64,000 bases of DNA from Oscheius dolichura (Eukaryota > Nematoda > Chromadorea > Rhabditida > Rhabditidae): the NCBI GenBank assembly GCA_932521035.1, contig OW051492.1, forward strand, positions 4,526,001-4,590,000, in the 5' to 3' direction. The position numbers and the translations under genes are program-made. Positions 47,070 through 59,700 of the stretch are shown piece by piece (within the stretch, counting starts at the first letter, position 1; every line of letters starts with the position of its first letter). The notes beneath the pieces were generated by a model. The model was not told the origin of the DNA. It made no database searches and saw nothing but the letters and a program-made list of their open reading frames with translations.

Positions 47070-47640
47070 TGAAAATAGAAGAGACGAACGAGAGCCGATA
47101 AAACAGAGACGGCAAGGATTGAATAGAATTTAGCCAAACGAGAGAAGTATCGGGGTTCGATCACTCCCAGTCTCCCCTTCGCAATGCCCGGATCCATCAG
47201 TGCTATTCCAAACACCGCTGTGGACACCGAGGATACACGGGACATCGGGGCACCGGGCCAGAACACCTTCCCTAGAGGGAGGCTGTCACAAGAGGCGGAT
47301 TCCCTTGTGGACTGTCCCATTGGCCGTGTCTACTACCCGATTTTTAGACAAAAGAATGAACCCGAATAGACGGGACGCGTAATTTTATGTGGGTCGGAGC
47401 CCACAACGCGATTTTCTGTCGGGAGAGACATGACAGGTGCGCCGGCCTCTGGGAGAGGTCCTGCACGCTGATTTTGTAATTTTTGAAGTGAAAAGATGGG
47501 AAGAAACAATAAAAGTGACCTGGTACGGCAGAAGTAGACAAAGACGACCATCCACGGGAGAAGCAGAAGAAAGAAGACGACCAAATGACGGAAAGCCGTC
47601 GACTGAGACCGTCTTGTCTTGACCTGTCGGAGACCAAAAC
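47070..47640 (-). repeat. Right arm of a diverged inverted duplication
   Basis: Minus-strand copy of the sequence at 44500-45080 with many substitutions and indels. On this strand it can encode hydrophobic stretches (LVVFFLLLLPWMVVFVYF and FYSILAVSVLSALVRLF), with TATTTTCAG acceptors, so it may be the better preserved copy of a membrane-protein gene fragment. I could not define a complete CDS. Confidence 0.6.
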
Positions 47641-48156
47641 ATGTCGAGGTCCCGGGTTCTTAGATTGCAAGCATATTTTGAACTACGGAAACATATGGCA
47701 GTGGGAAAGTTAGCATAGAGGAGATGAGCAGAGACAGGGTAATTGAACATACGAAGAGGTTCTTGACCAGTGTGGCTTATTTCTGACATTTGTACGAATA
47801 CCACAACAGAAATGACTTTTGTCTTGTTCTAGGACATATCCACACTTGGAAAAAAAAGGAAATGTATTCGCAGAATCAGCAGATCGTCCCAGTTCTTGAA
47901 TTCCCCCAGCATGTTTCAGGTATACGGTGTGCAACAATTGTTGAAGCTTCGAAGGCAAAAAAAAAAGGATTGTAAGCGCGCTCAAATACAATGTTCAAAA
48001 GTCCCACCCGGGAAGATTCATTTCTTTTTGGTCATTCGCTCCTTTCATTTTTCAGAGGTTGTTGCTTTTTTTCATTTGTGTCGTGTAAAATGTCGGGCTT
48101 GATTTCTTTTTGTTGAATTTGTACCACTGAAGACGATCATTTTCAGATAATTTCCG
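47641..48156. other. Upstream region of the STAR/KH gene
   Basis: AT-rich DNA without a supported exon. CATTTTCAG ends at 48146, eleven bases before the STAR start, and is a candidate trans-splice acceptor. The promoter should lie upstream. Confidence 0.4.
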
Positions 48157-49065
48157 ATGTTTTTTCAATCACCAGTTCTGCGTACTCCTCTTAAAGAATC
48201 TCAGTCGTCGTGGTCCCCAACTCCATCGCCACCTCCTATTCTAAATGAAGGCGAACAATGCTCTGTTGAATACTTGGCAAATCTCATGAAGGAACAGAAG
48301 CAGTTAGCCATGTTCCCCAAAATGTTCTCACATGTTGAGCGTCTTCTAGAAAACGGTTTATTTGCTATTGATTTTTTTGTTGTAATCAATCGATTTTTCA
48401 GAAATTGTTCGTGTTCGTGAAGTTCTGTTTCAGAATGAATTTTCTGGAAATATTGATTTGGATCTGCCAGACCCTGAAGGAGCCATCGTAACTATTACGG
48501 AAAAACTTTACGTTCCAGTTCGCGAATTCCCTGAGTATAACTTCGTAGGGCGCATCTTGGGACCCCGTGGAATGACGGCCAAACAGTTAGAACAAGAAAC
48601 TGGCTGTAGGATCATGGTTCGGGGAAAAGGATCCATGAAAGACAAACGCAGGGTATTGTTGATTATTTCTTTTATTGAAATATTCCAGTTGCAGGAGGAA
48701 GCTCATAGAGGTCGCCCTAATTGGGAGCATCTGGAGGACGATCTGCATGTCCTAATCCAATGTGAGGATACTGAGAATCGCTGTCGGATAAAGCTGGCTA
48801 GCGCTATGCAACACATCAGCCGACTTTTGGTCCCAGCTGTAGGTTCCTTTTTTTCTTATTTTAGATCGCTTTTTGTGCAAATAGCAGACAACTTTAACTT
48901 TTACAGCCTGATGGTACTGATGAATTAAAAAGGAAGCAACTCATGGAGCTTGCTATTATTAACGGCACTTACCGTCCTTACCACAGACAGTCGAGCAGCC
49001 CGAAGAGTCCATTGTCTCCGATGCTGCCCCTATTCCCTAGTCCAACTCCATTTACTCTTTTTTAA
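48157..49065 (+). CDS. STAR-family KH-domain RNA-binding protein (QKI/ASD-2/GLD-1-like)
   Basis: The start [16 protein letters not shown] leads to the QUA1 dimerisation region ([28 protein letters not shown]), then the maxi-KH domain: [20 protein letters not shown] with the GxxG loop in [29 protein letters not shown], and [20 protein letters not shown], then QUA2 ([16 protein letters not shown]). The C-terminal exon reads [20 protein letters not shown] and ends in a Ser/Pro tail. It binds ACUAAY-type RNA elements in known relatives and controls splicing, translation and stability. Introns are about 40-70 nt. Which paralogue it equals cannot be told, but length and end resemble ASD-2/HOW/QKI more than GLD-1. 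Confidence 0.9.
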
Positions 49066-50730
49066 TTTTACACGTTTTAGAAATGTTTCCCTGTGATTTT
49101 GGTCCTGTTCTATAAAATCCAGTAAATCAAAAATAATTGTCATATGTTGTTCACTTTGAATTATTTTGTGTAATAAAAATTAACGTTTTATCGGATTACG
49201 CTGGAGAAAGTTTGGTGTACTTAAATTCTAGTCAAACACAAGAGTAGCCACGTACATAATAGTCTGTTGGTCGTTCCCAGTCAGAGCTGCCTGCTGTACA
49301 CAAACAATTGATCGGTTCTCTTTTTGCTGCTTTCATTTGGACACTGCTCCAAAATACACTGCAACGCTTCCGAGATGACAAGGCAACATGTGCTTTCTGC
49401 TCTTTTGCCTCTTTCCTCCTCCCCACCTCTTTTTCTAACAGCTGTGAGAGTTTGTTCGGGTTCTTTCACTTATGAACACATCAAACATATCTGCCACCAT
49501 TCGACCTGAAACATGCCCTTGAATTCTTTGGCGCGCCTCTTGTTCGACTGTTTACGGCCAGGTTTCTCCTCGGCCTTTTTTGGCTGATTCACTCACTATC
49601 CCTATGCCAATTATTCTCTCGCTGAACTGTGTTTGCTCACAGTTCTGGCGAAGACTTTACAAAAAAAGGGGCATGTGATAGATTGCTGATTGATGTTACG
49701 GAATAAGCAGATGCAACCTCAAAAGCGATAATATATTATGCGGATTTTCTTTCTTTTCAATTGTGAGTTTTTCGGAGTCGAATCACACGAAACGTGGAGA
49801 GAAAAGCTTATGGAGGGGTTGTTTACGTGCGTTGTACGCACTTTCATTTCCCCGTCAAAATAACAATTTTCGTGAAAATTCTGTCAAAAATATGACATTT
49901 TATCAAAAGAAGCAAAGGGTTTTTGACATTTATGAATCCTTATCATATTTTCCTATTGCCCTGTTGTTGAAATTTATCTAATCGAAGCGGTTCCCACAAT
50001 TTCCACTGTCTCCCCTTGGAGTTGTTGTTGTTGTTCACCAGAATGCGGTCAATATTTTGGCCGCCTCATATAACCAAAATACTCATTTACCCTCGCTTGG
50101 ACTATTGCATTACCAGCTAAACATGCAAACCTACATTTTGAAAAAATGCTTGTAAAATTGTTTGTACAGTTTGGCGAAGTTTGTCATTTTGGCCGCAGAC
50201 TAGTCACCCAGTCTCACAATACCCCGGCCTTGTTGTTTTCGAGCCGTCTTCTCTTTCCACCCTGTACTGAAACGTGGAACTCATTTCACATTTGTAACCA
50301 TGAACTATATACCACTGTCGCTTGTTTCCCAATAGATCGCTGTTGAAATTTTCAAATTGCCAGCAATCTTTAGTCGATGGAAACAGTATTTGAAAGAGTT
50401 CAATCACTGTTTTAGAATAGCTTCATTGAATTGATTTGAGAGAACGCACAAAAAAACAGAAAATGACTTCAATTACCACTGAACGCATGAGTCAGTGGGA
50501 GTGTTATTGCCACGAGGGGTGGACGCGCCGCTTTTCGTAAACTTTTCTCTGCTCTGCTCTTTTCCCTCTGCTTACGACTGCAAAAAAACAGAAAGTGACC
50601 AAAGGTACCTCTACTTGTAACCCCCGTCCCGCCCGAATTGAACGTGTTACTTTTCTGTTTCTTACAAGAACACCTTTTTTTTCTTTACCAAGAAGTGCCA
50701 TTCAGTGTATAACTACGATCTGGTCAAGCG
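49066..50730. other. Intergenic region upstream of VPS13
   Basis: About 1.66 kb, AT-rich, with only short ORFs lacking family similarity. TGCCATTCAG ends at 50705, 25 bases before the VPS13 ATG. AATAAA-type signals after the STAR stop are seen near 49170. I see nothing else. Confidence 0.4.
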
Positions 50731-53700
50731 ATGGTGTTCGAATCGCTGGTGGCCGATCTTTTGAATAGATTTCTCGGCGACTTTGTAGATAATTTGGATT
50801 CGAGTCAGCTGAACATAGGAATATGGGGAGGTGAGTCGGCCGTTTTCATATAGTTCTTTTCCAAAAAATAGGGATACAGTAATCAGGCTTTTCTTGAAAA
50901 TCAGGCAAAATTTGCGATTTTGTTCTCCGATCCCAAATGGTCCCGAACAGAGGCAAATTACTGTATCCCTATTTTTTGGAAAAGAACTATCTGAATCACT
51001 TGCACCTTTTTTAGGAGATGTCAAATTGGATAATTTGGAAGTAAAAGAAAGCGCTTTGGATGATTTTGATCTCCCGATCAAATTAAAATACGGATATTTG
51101 GAGTCGTTAGTGCTGAAGATTCCATGGAAGAATCTGTACAACGAGCCGGTGATAGCCACCATCGACGGGCTGTACCTGATCGCCGTGCCCAACAAAGGAG
51201 TTGTGTACAACGAGGAGAAGGTGTCCTTTGTCTTTGGATAGAATATGATATTTGACATTTAGGCAAAGAAGACGGCAGCCGAAATAAAACAGAAGACATT
51301 GGCCAGGCTGGAGGAGGCCAGGAAGAACCGGAGGAAGCCGGCCGACCCCCAGGCAGACACCTTCGCCGAGAAAATGGTCACGCAGATCATCAAAAATCTG
51401 CAGATCTCAATATCGAATATCCACGTGAGGTACGAGGACAAGTACACGAATCGACACAGGCCGTTCGTGGCCGGATGCACCCTCGAGAAATTGGATTTCA
51501 CTGTGAGTATTCGGTTGTTATCCAAATGAGAGGAGACATCTTCAGACGACGAACGACGAGTGGATCCCGACGATCCACAAGGAGGCCGTCAAGATAATCC
51601 ACAAGCTGGTCTCCCTCGACAACCTGGCCGTCTACTGGAACTCGAAGGCGGAACTCATCTCCGACCTGACCGACAAGGCAGCCATCCGGCACAAGCTGAA
51701 GGCCACCATCCACAACGGCCGACAGAAACCCGACGGCTACAAATACAGTCAGTCCCCGTCGCCTTTACCCTCCCTACCGGGCCATTTCAGTCCTGGAACC
51801 CATTAAAATGGAAGCCAAGCTGAAACTGAACCAGAAGCCGGAAACGGACGGAACCGACTGGAAGACACCAAAGGTGGGTCACTCTCTTTCGAATTTGAGT
51901 AGTTTTCCCGTTTCAGATCGATCTGGCCGTAGACATGCAGGCACTGGCCCTGGCCATCGGCAAGCTACAGTACCAGGACGTGTTGCTGTTTTTGGAGGCC
52001 CAGGAGAGGTTCAACCTGGCCGGCCAGTACCTCAAGTATCGACCACATCTGAACGAGTACAAGGGACACTACAAGGAGTGGTGGCACTTCGCCTACAAGG
52101 CCATCCTGGAGGAGAAGGTGCGCCGGAGGAGACACAACTGGTCGTGGGAGAGGATGAAGAGACACAGACATCTCGTCAGGGACTACAGAGACGCCTGGGT
52201 ACTGCACCAGACACAGAAGAGCCCGCCCTCCAACGTGGCGAAGACGGTCAAGGAGGCCGAGGAGAAGCTGGACGTGTTTAATGTCAACGTGGCCCGTCAG
52301 CAGGCCGAGATGGAGATCGACCGCCAGGGATTGACGCGACTGGAAGACCAGCCACAGGGATGGATCGCCTGGGGGAAGAGCTGGTTCGGAGGAGGAGGCG
52401 GAGCAGCCAAGCCGAAGGAGCCGGAGAAGAAGAAGGTCACCGGCACGGACATCGCGTCGCAGTTCCAGGAGGCCATGACCGAGGAGGAGAAGGCGAAGCT
52501 GTTCGAGGCCATCGACTACCAGGAGAACATCCCCCCGACCAACTACCCCAAGGAATTTGTTGAGAATAAATTCGACTTCAAACTACGACAGGTAGCCTTT
52601 CCCTTTTCCTCTTTTGACTGACCAGTTCAGGTGTCCATTGCCATCGACGGAGCCATTGCCCTCCAGCTCCTACAACTCAAGGCCCAAGTAGAACAGAGGC
52701 CGAGCGCCGCTGCCATGAAGTGAGCCTCCCTTCCTTACTTTGTAGTCAGTACATTTAGTGTGGTCTCGTCGATCCAAGAGCTCCGAATGGACGGCTGTGG
52801 AGCGGAGATGCTGAGGGTCCGAGACCCGACCCGTGCCTGGTTGAGCCTCTTCTTCGACTCCAAGCCGCTGTCCGGCGAATACGACCAGAAGGTCCAGCTG
52901 TCCATTGCTCCAGTCAACTTGAAATACCACGCTCCCGCTGTCAATGGAGCTATTGATGTGAGTCTCTTTATATCCTATATATTCATCCTCCCCTTTCTTT
53001 TTTCAGGTCTTCAAGCCACCGGAGTCTGTGAAATTGAACCAGTTAACGGCGTTGGCCATGTCGAAATACGATGAGGTGAAGGCCCGCTCCGTGACGGGAC
53101 TGGCCCATGCCGTGGAGAACAAGTCGAAGCTCATTCTGGATATTTCTATCGAGCCGGCGACATTGATGGTCTCCGAGGGTGGCATCTACAAACCAGAACT
53201 GCCCACTATCTTGGCCGATCTGGGAAGACTGACAGTGAAGACGGTGGACGAGGCGGACAGACACGAGCAGAAGGGGAAGAGCAAGATGGAGACGCTGACC
53301 GAGCAGGCCTATGACAAGTTCCAAGTGCAGCTGAGCAATGTGGTCGTCTCGTTTGCGGAGGACTATAAGAAGGCTCACGATGCCCTTTCCCTCAAGGAGA
53401 GTCCCCTCCACATCCTCAAACCGACGGGACTGCGCATACAGATCCACAAGAGCGCCATCGATGACCTCCTCCTTCCAAAGTTAGTTTACTTCCTCTTCCA
53501 TTAAAATGTCTCCGTTTCAGAATGAAAATAGTCGGAGACCTGCCGGATATTGTCGTGGGCATCTCGGACACGCGTCTTCTGATGCTGATGAAACTGTTGA
53601 ATTCAATTCCCAAGCCGGATATTGAGCCAGAGATCGTCGTCGAGGAGGTGGCCCCCGTGGAACCGGTGGCCAAGTTGAAGGACAGAGCCAAGATGAGGAC

Positions 53701-56700
53701 AATCATGGAGACGGAAGAGGTCGACGACGTCATCGAAAAGGCCCATGCTGCCCACGCGACGAAGGAGGAAAGGGAACGGGAGAAGGACCAGGAAAAGGAG
53801 AAGAGCACGAACTACGAACAACAGGTCCAAGTGGAACTGGACTTGAAGCTCAACCAGGTCCGTGTCTCGCCCTCTCTTCTCTCATATATTTAGATTGGTC
53901 TGGTGGTGTTCCGCAAGGACCAAAAGCTGTGTGACGTCTCGATCAACAGGATGTCCTGTAAACTGCAGATGAGGACCTTCGACATGGTGATCACGGCCGA
54001 GCTGGGCGCCGTCCAGATATCCATGCCCATATTCAAGTCTCTGGATCCCAACAGGAAACATCTCTACCTCATCGACAACGACGAGCAGGAAGGCGTCTTG
54101 ATGAAGCTCAAGTTTGTCCAGGTACACTTTGAGTGGATTCTAGTCTATCCTCTTATTTGACAGGCCAACCCGGAGTCGCCGTTCTTCGAGTCGGACTACC
54201 AGAGGACGGAGAAGACGGTCGACTTCCAATTCAGTCGACTCAACGTGTGTCTCCACCAGGAGGGACTGATGGAATTGAAGCAGTTTGGAGAGAAGCTACA
54301 GGCAGAGATGGCCAAACTGGAACCGGAGAAGCCGGCGACGGAGAAGCCGCCGGAGAAGAAGGAGTCACTCGAGCAGAGAGGAAGGAAGATTAGCCGAGCC
54401 ATCAGCGACAGTATCGAGTCGCTGACCTCGTTGGCCAAGACATCGCAGTCCGAGGCAGCCGCGGAGAAGAGAAAGGCCAGGAAGGAGAGGGCCATGGTCG
54501 AGACGGACCCAACGATTTTCAAGATGAGACTAGAGGCCAGGATTGGCAGTTTGGCCGTGTTGCTGGGAACGGAGAAGGCCGGCCTCGACACGAAATTCGC
54601 CATCCAGACGGTCACCGCCAGTGTTGGAATGACTATCAAATCCACGGATGTCCAGGCCGCTCTCCAGGCCATTACGATCGAGGACTGCACTCCGAACTCT
54701 GCCTACAGGTACCCCGCTTTCTTCTTATTTTAGAGATTCTGTTGTTCAGAAAATTGATGTCCGTCTCTGGAGACAAGGAGATGCTGACGTTTGAGATGAC
54801 ACAGTACCAGAGGACAGAGGCCGAGAAGGCGGCCATGCTGACATCTGACACTGATATGAAGGTGAAGGTGCGACTGGCACAGATGCGATTTGTCTTCCTC
54901 AATCTATGGGTAGCCCGTCTGCTCCACTGGCTCGGGCCATTCCAAGAAGAAGCACAGAAGGCAGCTGCAGCGGCACAACAGGTATCCTCTCCTCCCTTTT
55001 TCTGTTTCTAGGAAGATGTTTTAGGCTGCATCTGAGAAGGCAGCCGAAGCTGCTCAGAACGTAAAACAGATACTGGAGACGTCTCCTCCGCGAATTGAGC
55101 TGGACGTGGAGCTGGAGGCCCCGATGATTGTCGTACCGCGTCTCTCCTCCAGTCGCGATGTCATTGTCGCTCTGCTGGGTAACATCTCCCTGAAGAATAA
55201 GATTACCGGCCATAAGGAGGACAAGAAGGCCATCATAGACAAGATGGAGATCCACCTGACGGAGATGTCTCTCGGAATGTTAGTTGCCCTGCTCTTTAGT
55301 TTCAATTGATCTTCTGTTTTAGTGGCGCCATGGACGAGTCCGGTAACGAGGTCAAGTCGACTTGTGAGATTCTCAAGCCCCTCACATTTACTCTTCATTG
55401 CCATAGAAATCTATCGTTTGCTAAAGTGAAGAGCATCCCGGAGACGACGGTGAACGCGAAGATAGGAGCCATCGAGATGAACATGTCCGAGCAGGACTAC
55501 GCGACCATCATGCAGACATTGAGCGGCAACCTGGCCGAGGGGAAAGAAGAACTCACACCGCATAATGTGGAGGCGGCCCTGGTGGAAGGCGAAGCACCTC
55601 CCCCGACGAGTGAGCCGTCTGAGGACGACGAGACCATGGAGACGGAGTCCAAGAAGAAGAAGACGACTAGTCCCTCAACTGCCCCGAAGAAGTCAACCGC
55701 CGTCACTCCGGCAGATAGAGAAGCCACCGCCGGGTCCATCACTAACTTTAACAAGATCGTCTTCCAATTCACTCTGGAGAAGATTGTGGCCGTTCTCTAC
55801 ACCGGAGGGACGGAGCACGGAGCCGTTCGGAAGGCGGAGGACGCCTTTGCTGCCATGCGACTGCAGGACTTGAAGTTGAGTGGACTGATCAAGGAGAACG
55901 AGACGCTGGATGTCTCGATGAGTCTGACCAGTTTTACGATGGACGACGAGCGTCGAAATTCGACGAAGATCCACCGACTGATGGACAAGAAGCCTGGCCA
56001 CGAGAATGACCAATTCCTCTCGTTACGCTTCAGCCAAAACAGCGAGATGGATAGAAATGGTCTGTTTTTGTTTCTCTTCTCTGTGAATATATGAGATTTC
56101 AGTGGCTATCAAGATGGCGGCCTTCTTCATCTGTCTCTGTCCCGAGTTCCTTGGCTGCCTGTCAAGATTCTTTGCCGTTCCCCCGACGGAAGAACAGCTG
56201 GAGAAGAGCCAGGCTGTCCCGGTGAAGAGTGCCAGTTCGGGCGGCAGCTCGGCGCTGACCAAGACACCGCCCCCGGTGGCACCCCCAGGAACCCTGACCA
56301 TCGACTGCACAATGCACGGAATCGAGGTACTCTTGGTGGAGAATTCAATGAATCCCGAGACGACACAAGCCCTCATCCTCACCTTCAACGTCACTCTCGA
56401 TGCTAAACCGGTCAGCCCCGTCTTTTTTAGCTTTTGAACAGGAGAATAATTGCAGTCTGACAAAGTGACGACGATGAAAGGAGGCGTCGAGAAGCTGGCC
56501 ATCTTCTCGTCTTATTATGCTCCGAAGAGAAGACACGAAGTGACCTACGAGGTGTTGAAGCCGATGGATATCGGAATAGAGGTGACGATGGACTCGACCA
56601 CGAAGGGCTGCGACGCCGTGCTGAGGATGTCCCCAATGGAGGTGAAGATGTCTCCCTCGGTCATCCGCCTCCTGTCGTCCGTCAATGCCGAATTTGCCAA

Positions 56701-59700
56701 GAGCAGTGCCGTGGAGTCGAGCAGCGGCCAGTCGAGTGCCTTCCGAATGAAGTCGTATCCCAACTACTGGGGAAAGAAAGGCATCGACAAGAAGAAGTGA
56801 GTTGCCTCTTGTGCTCGGCTATGCTACATCCATCTCTAGGTTCTGGTTCTTGACGGTTCCAACGGCAGAAGAAGGCACTGAGTGCACTGAGGAGGACGGG
56901 GAATCGCCGGCAGAAGCCATCACTTCTCTGCCTCCCCCGGAGACGGCCAAGGTCCTGATGGAGAAGATCTCCTTTACTCTGGAAGCAGGAACCGGAGTCA
57001 TCCCTGTGCCTATGATGTTCCTCGATTTGTATGTGAACGCGGAAGCCACGAATTGGTCGAGTGCCCTCAAGGCCACCGCCGATGTCTCCCTCCAGATGTC
57101 CTACTACAATGAAGCATTCAGGTAGGGTTCTTTCTTTTTATTCAAATAAAGGGGCATTTCCAGTGTCTGGGAGCCTGTGATAGAACCGTTTGAAGTGTCC
57201 ACTGAGAAATTTGAGCGTTGGAACCTGCGGGCCACGGTGAAGGGACGAAATAAGCTGGACGCGACGGATACCAGCCCGGGCATGGATGTGAAGATCGAAA
57301 CCGACAAGATCCTCAACGTGACCGTGACGAAAACCTTCCTGAATCTACTGACACAACTCTCGGAAGTCTTTGAGCAGGCTGCCAAGCAGATAACCCCGCC
57401 GACGACTCGCCAGCTGACGGGCTCCTCTCCCTTCGTCCTCCTCAACGAGACAGGAGTCATTGTGAAGGTGCACGAGACGGACAGCATCTCATTGCCCCGC
57501 TCGAATGGACAGCCCGTGGACGCGACCCACGGAGAATTTGTGGAACTGGCTCTGAAGAGCGACACAACTAAATCGGGCCATCGACTGACAGCCCAGAACT
57601 GCCTGGAGATCAACCACGAAGAATTGCAGGCACTGTTGAGACTGGACATTTTGGACAGTGCAAGAGAGCTGACGATTGGTAGAGCGGAGAAGAGGTCGAT
57701 CCCCCTCGGGAAGAGAAGCGAGGCCGGCAAACAGTGGAAGGTGGGCTATTCTTTTGTTAGATTGAGCCAACGGAATATGTTTAGATTGTGGCGGAGACAT
57801 CGATTGAGAATGGCCGTCGTCTGATCGCCTTGACATCCCACGTCCATGTCACGAACCATCTCAATGTCCCGATGGAACTGTACGCGAAACGAGAGACTAC
57901 CCTGGATCTGTTTGGCTGTGTCCAACCTGGAGCCAGTCTGCCTCTTCCCGTGCCTCTTCTGTACACTCAGACCGGCGAGATTTATTTTAAGCCGGCAAAT
58001 GACAAGTCAGTTTTTCCCTAATTTTTTCGAACATAAAAATTTACAGATGTGAGGTGAGCTTCGAGTCTCTCAGCTGGCATTTCTTCGAGAACGAGCCCTG
58101 CAAGAGGCAGGCCATTCGCTGTGATCTGAGCTCGGACCTCTCCCAGGGATACTTCTTCGAGACGGCCCTCCAGACGGAGGACATCATCGAGAGCACCGAG
58201 AGAACCGGTCATCTACACACGATCCACCTCTGGCCTCCGCTCCAATTCCACAACAATCTGCCCTTCCCCGTCACCCTGGAACAGCCCGTGGCACAGGATC
58301 TTCTGCCGGGAGACTCTGTCCAGCTGAATATCATCTCCGGCTGTAAGCTGAAGTTGTGGGCATCTCATCTGGGAGAGATGTACTGTCTGGACATGGAGAT
58401 ACCCCGCGAGAAGAAGGATGTCGACGTGGTGGCCCTGAACACGGAGACGGGATCGGCCGAGCTGGTATGTTTCATTATAATAGATAGTAGTCGGAGTAGT
58501 GTTAGTCGAGTAGCCATAGTCTCTTTCAGCTGTTGGGTCTGAACTGGTCACACGAGCACGGGGATCAGAAAGTCTACCTGTTCGCTCCGTTCTGGCTCGT
58601 CAACAACACGTCCCTGCCTCTCCGCCATGCTGTGAGTCTTGCCTTTTCTCCTCTTCTTTTTTTTGATTTTGCTCGTTTGGATTGAGTCCCTCTCAATGCC
58701 TTTCAGCATGATATTTCTAGGTTCTCGTTGAGCGTACTTCCAAGGACTATATTACTGTAAGAGCCACTGTGTCCCCCACAAGGCTCTCTATCCTCCTTTT
58801 GTCCTTCTCTCGAATATCCTTACCGTTGAGCTTCTCTCTTCCCCTATCCTCGTGTTTCCATCTATTTGTCAACACACTTTCTCCCACCCCACCCACCCTC
58901 CGAGAGCTCAGTCAATTGAGTCGAAACTAGTCGTTTAGGAGAGCGGCGGCGGCTTCATTTCTTCGGCGAGGGGCTGCGTTTCGTGTCACAAGACGCCTCA
59001 GACGGCAGACGAGGTGCGATAGGAAAAGTTTGACTCAATTTTAACCTGGGTTCCTTTTTTGGCAGATAACCGCTTGCTTCTCTTTTTATCGAACTGTGCA
59101 TGTGTCTAGCTGGGGGACGTCCTTGGTGATTTCCCTGTCCTCCTTTGGTCTGTCCCTTAATTGGATCCGTTTCAGCTAGAATCCACGGTTCGCCATCTGC
59201 CCGAGGACAACCCGCTCATTCTGCCCTTCCCGACGACTGATCTCTCCAAGAAGAAGAAGGGAAAAGTACAGGTTGAAGGTCTCAGCGAATGGTCCGATGA
59301 GATTCCCCTCGACGTGGTCGGCAATCCATCTCGCGTCATCTGCCGAGCCAACGACCGCGACTATGAGGTGTGTCTACTTTTATACCCCCTAATAACAGGA
59401 GTCTTTCAGCTGACGGTAGATATCAAGCTGTGTCAGTCCGGTCTGACGAAGGTGATCACCTTCACGCCCTTCTACCTGGTGTCCAATTTGAGTCGAAGAG
59501 ATATACAGGTCCGGGAGGATAAGCATGACGAATGGGTCGATATTCCCGCGGAGAAATGCGTCGGCGTCTGGCCAAGGAATCGAGCAAAGAAGAAGCTGTA
59601 CACTGCCCGGTATACCGACGGCGAGGCGGAGTCTCTCCTCTTCCCCATCGCCGAGAATCTGGAGACTCTCAGTCAAATTGAGGGAGATGCGGCCGGAATA

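Noticed and set aside
50831-51000. ORFs on both strands across VPS13 intron 1
   Set aside because: They are the two readings of the perfect inverted repeat of the MITE; VPS13 family similarity stops at IGIWGG and resumes at DVKLDNLEV.
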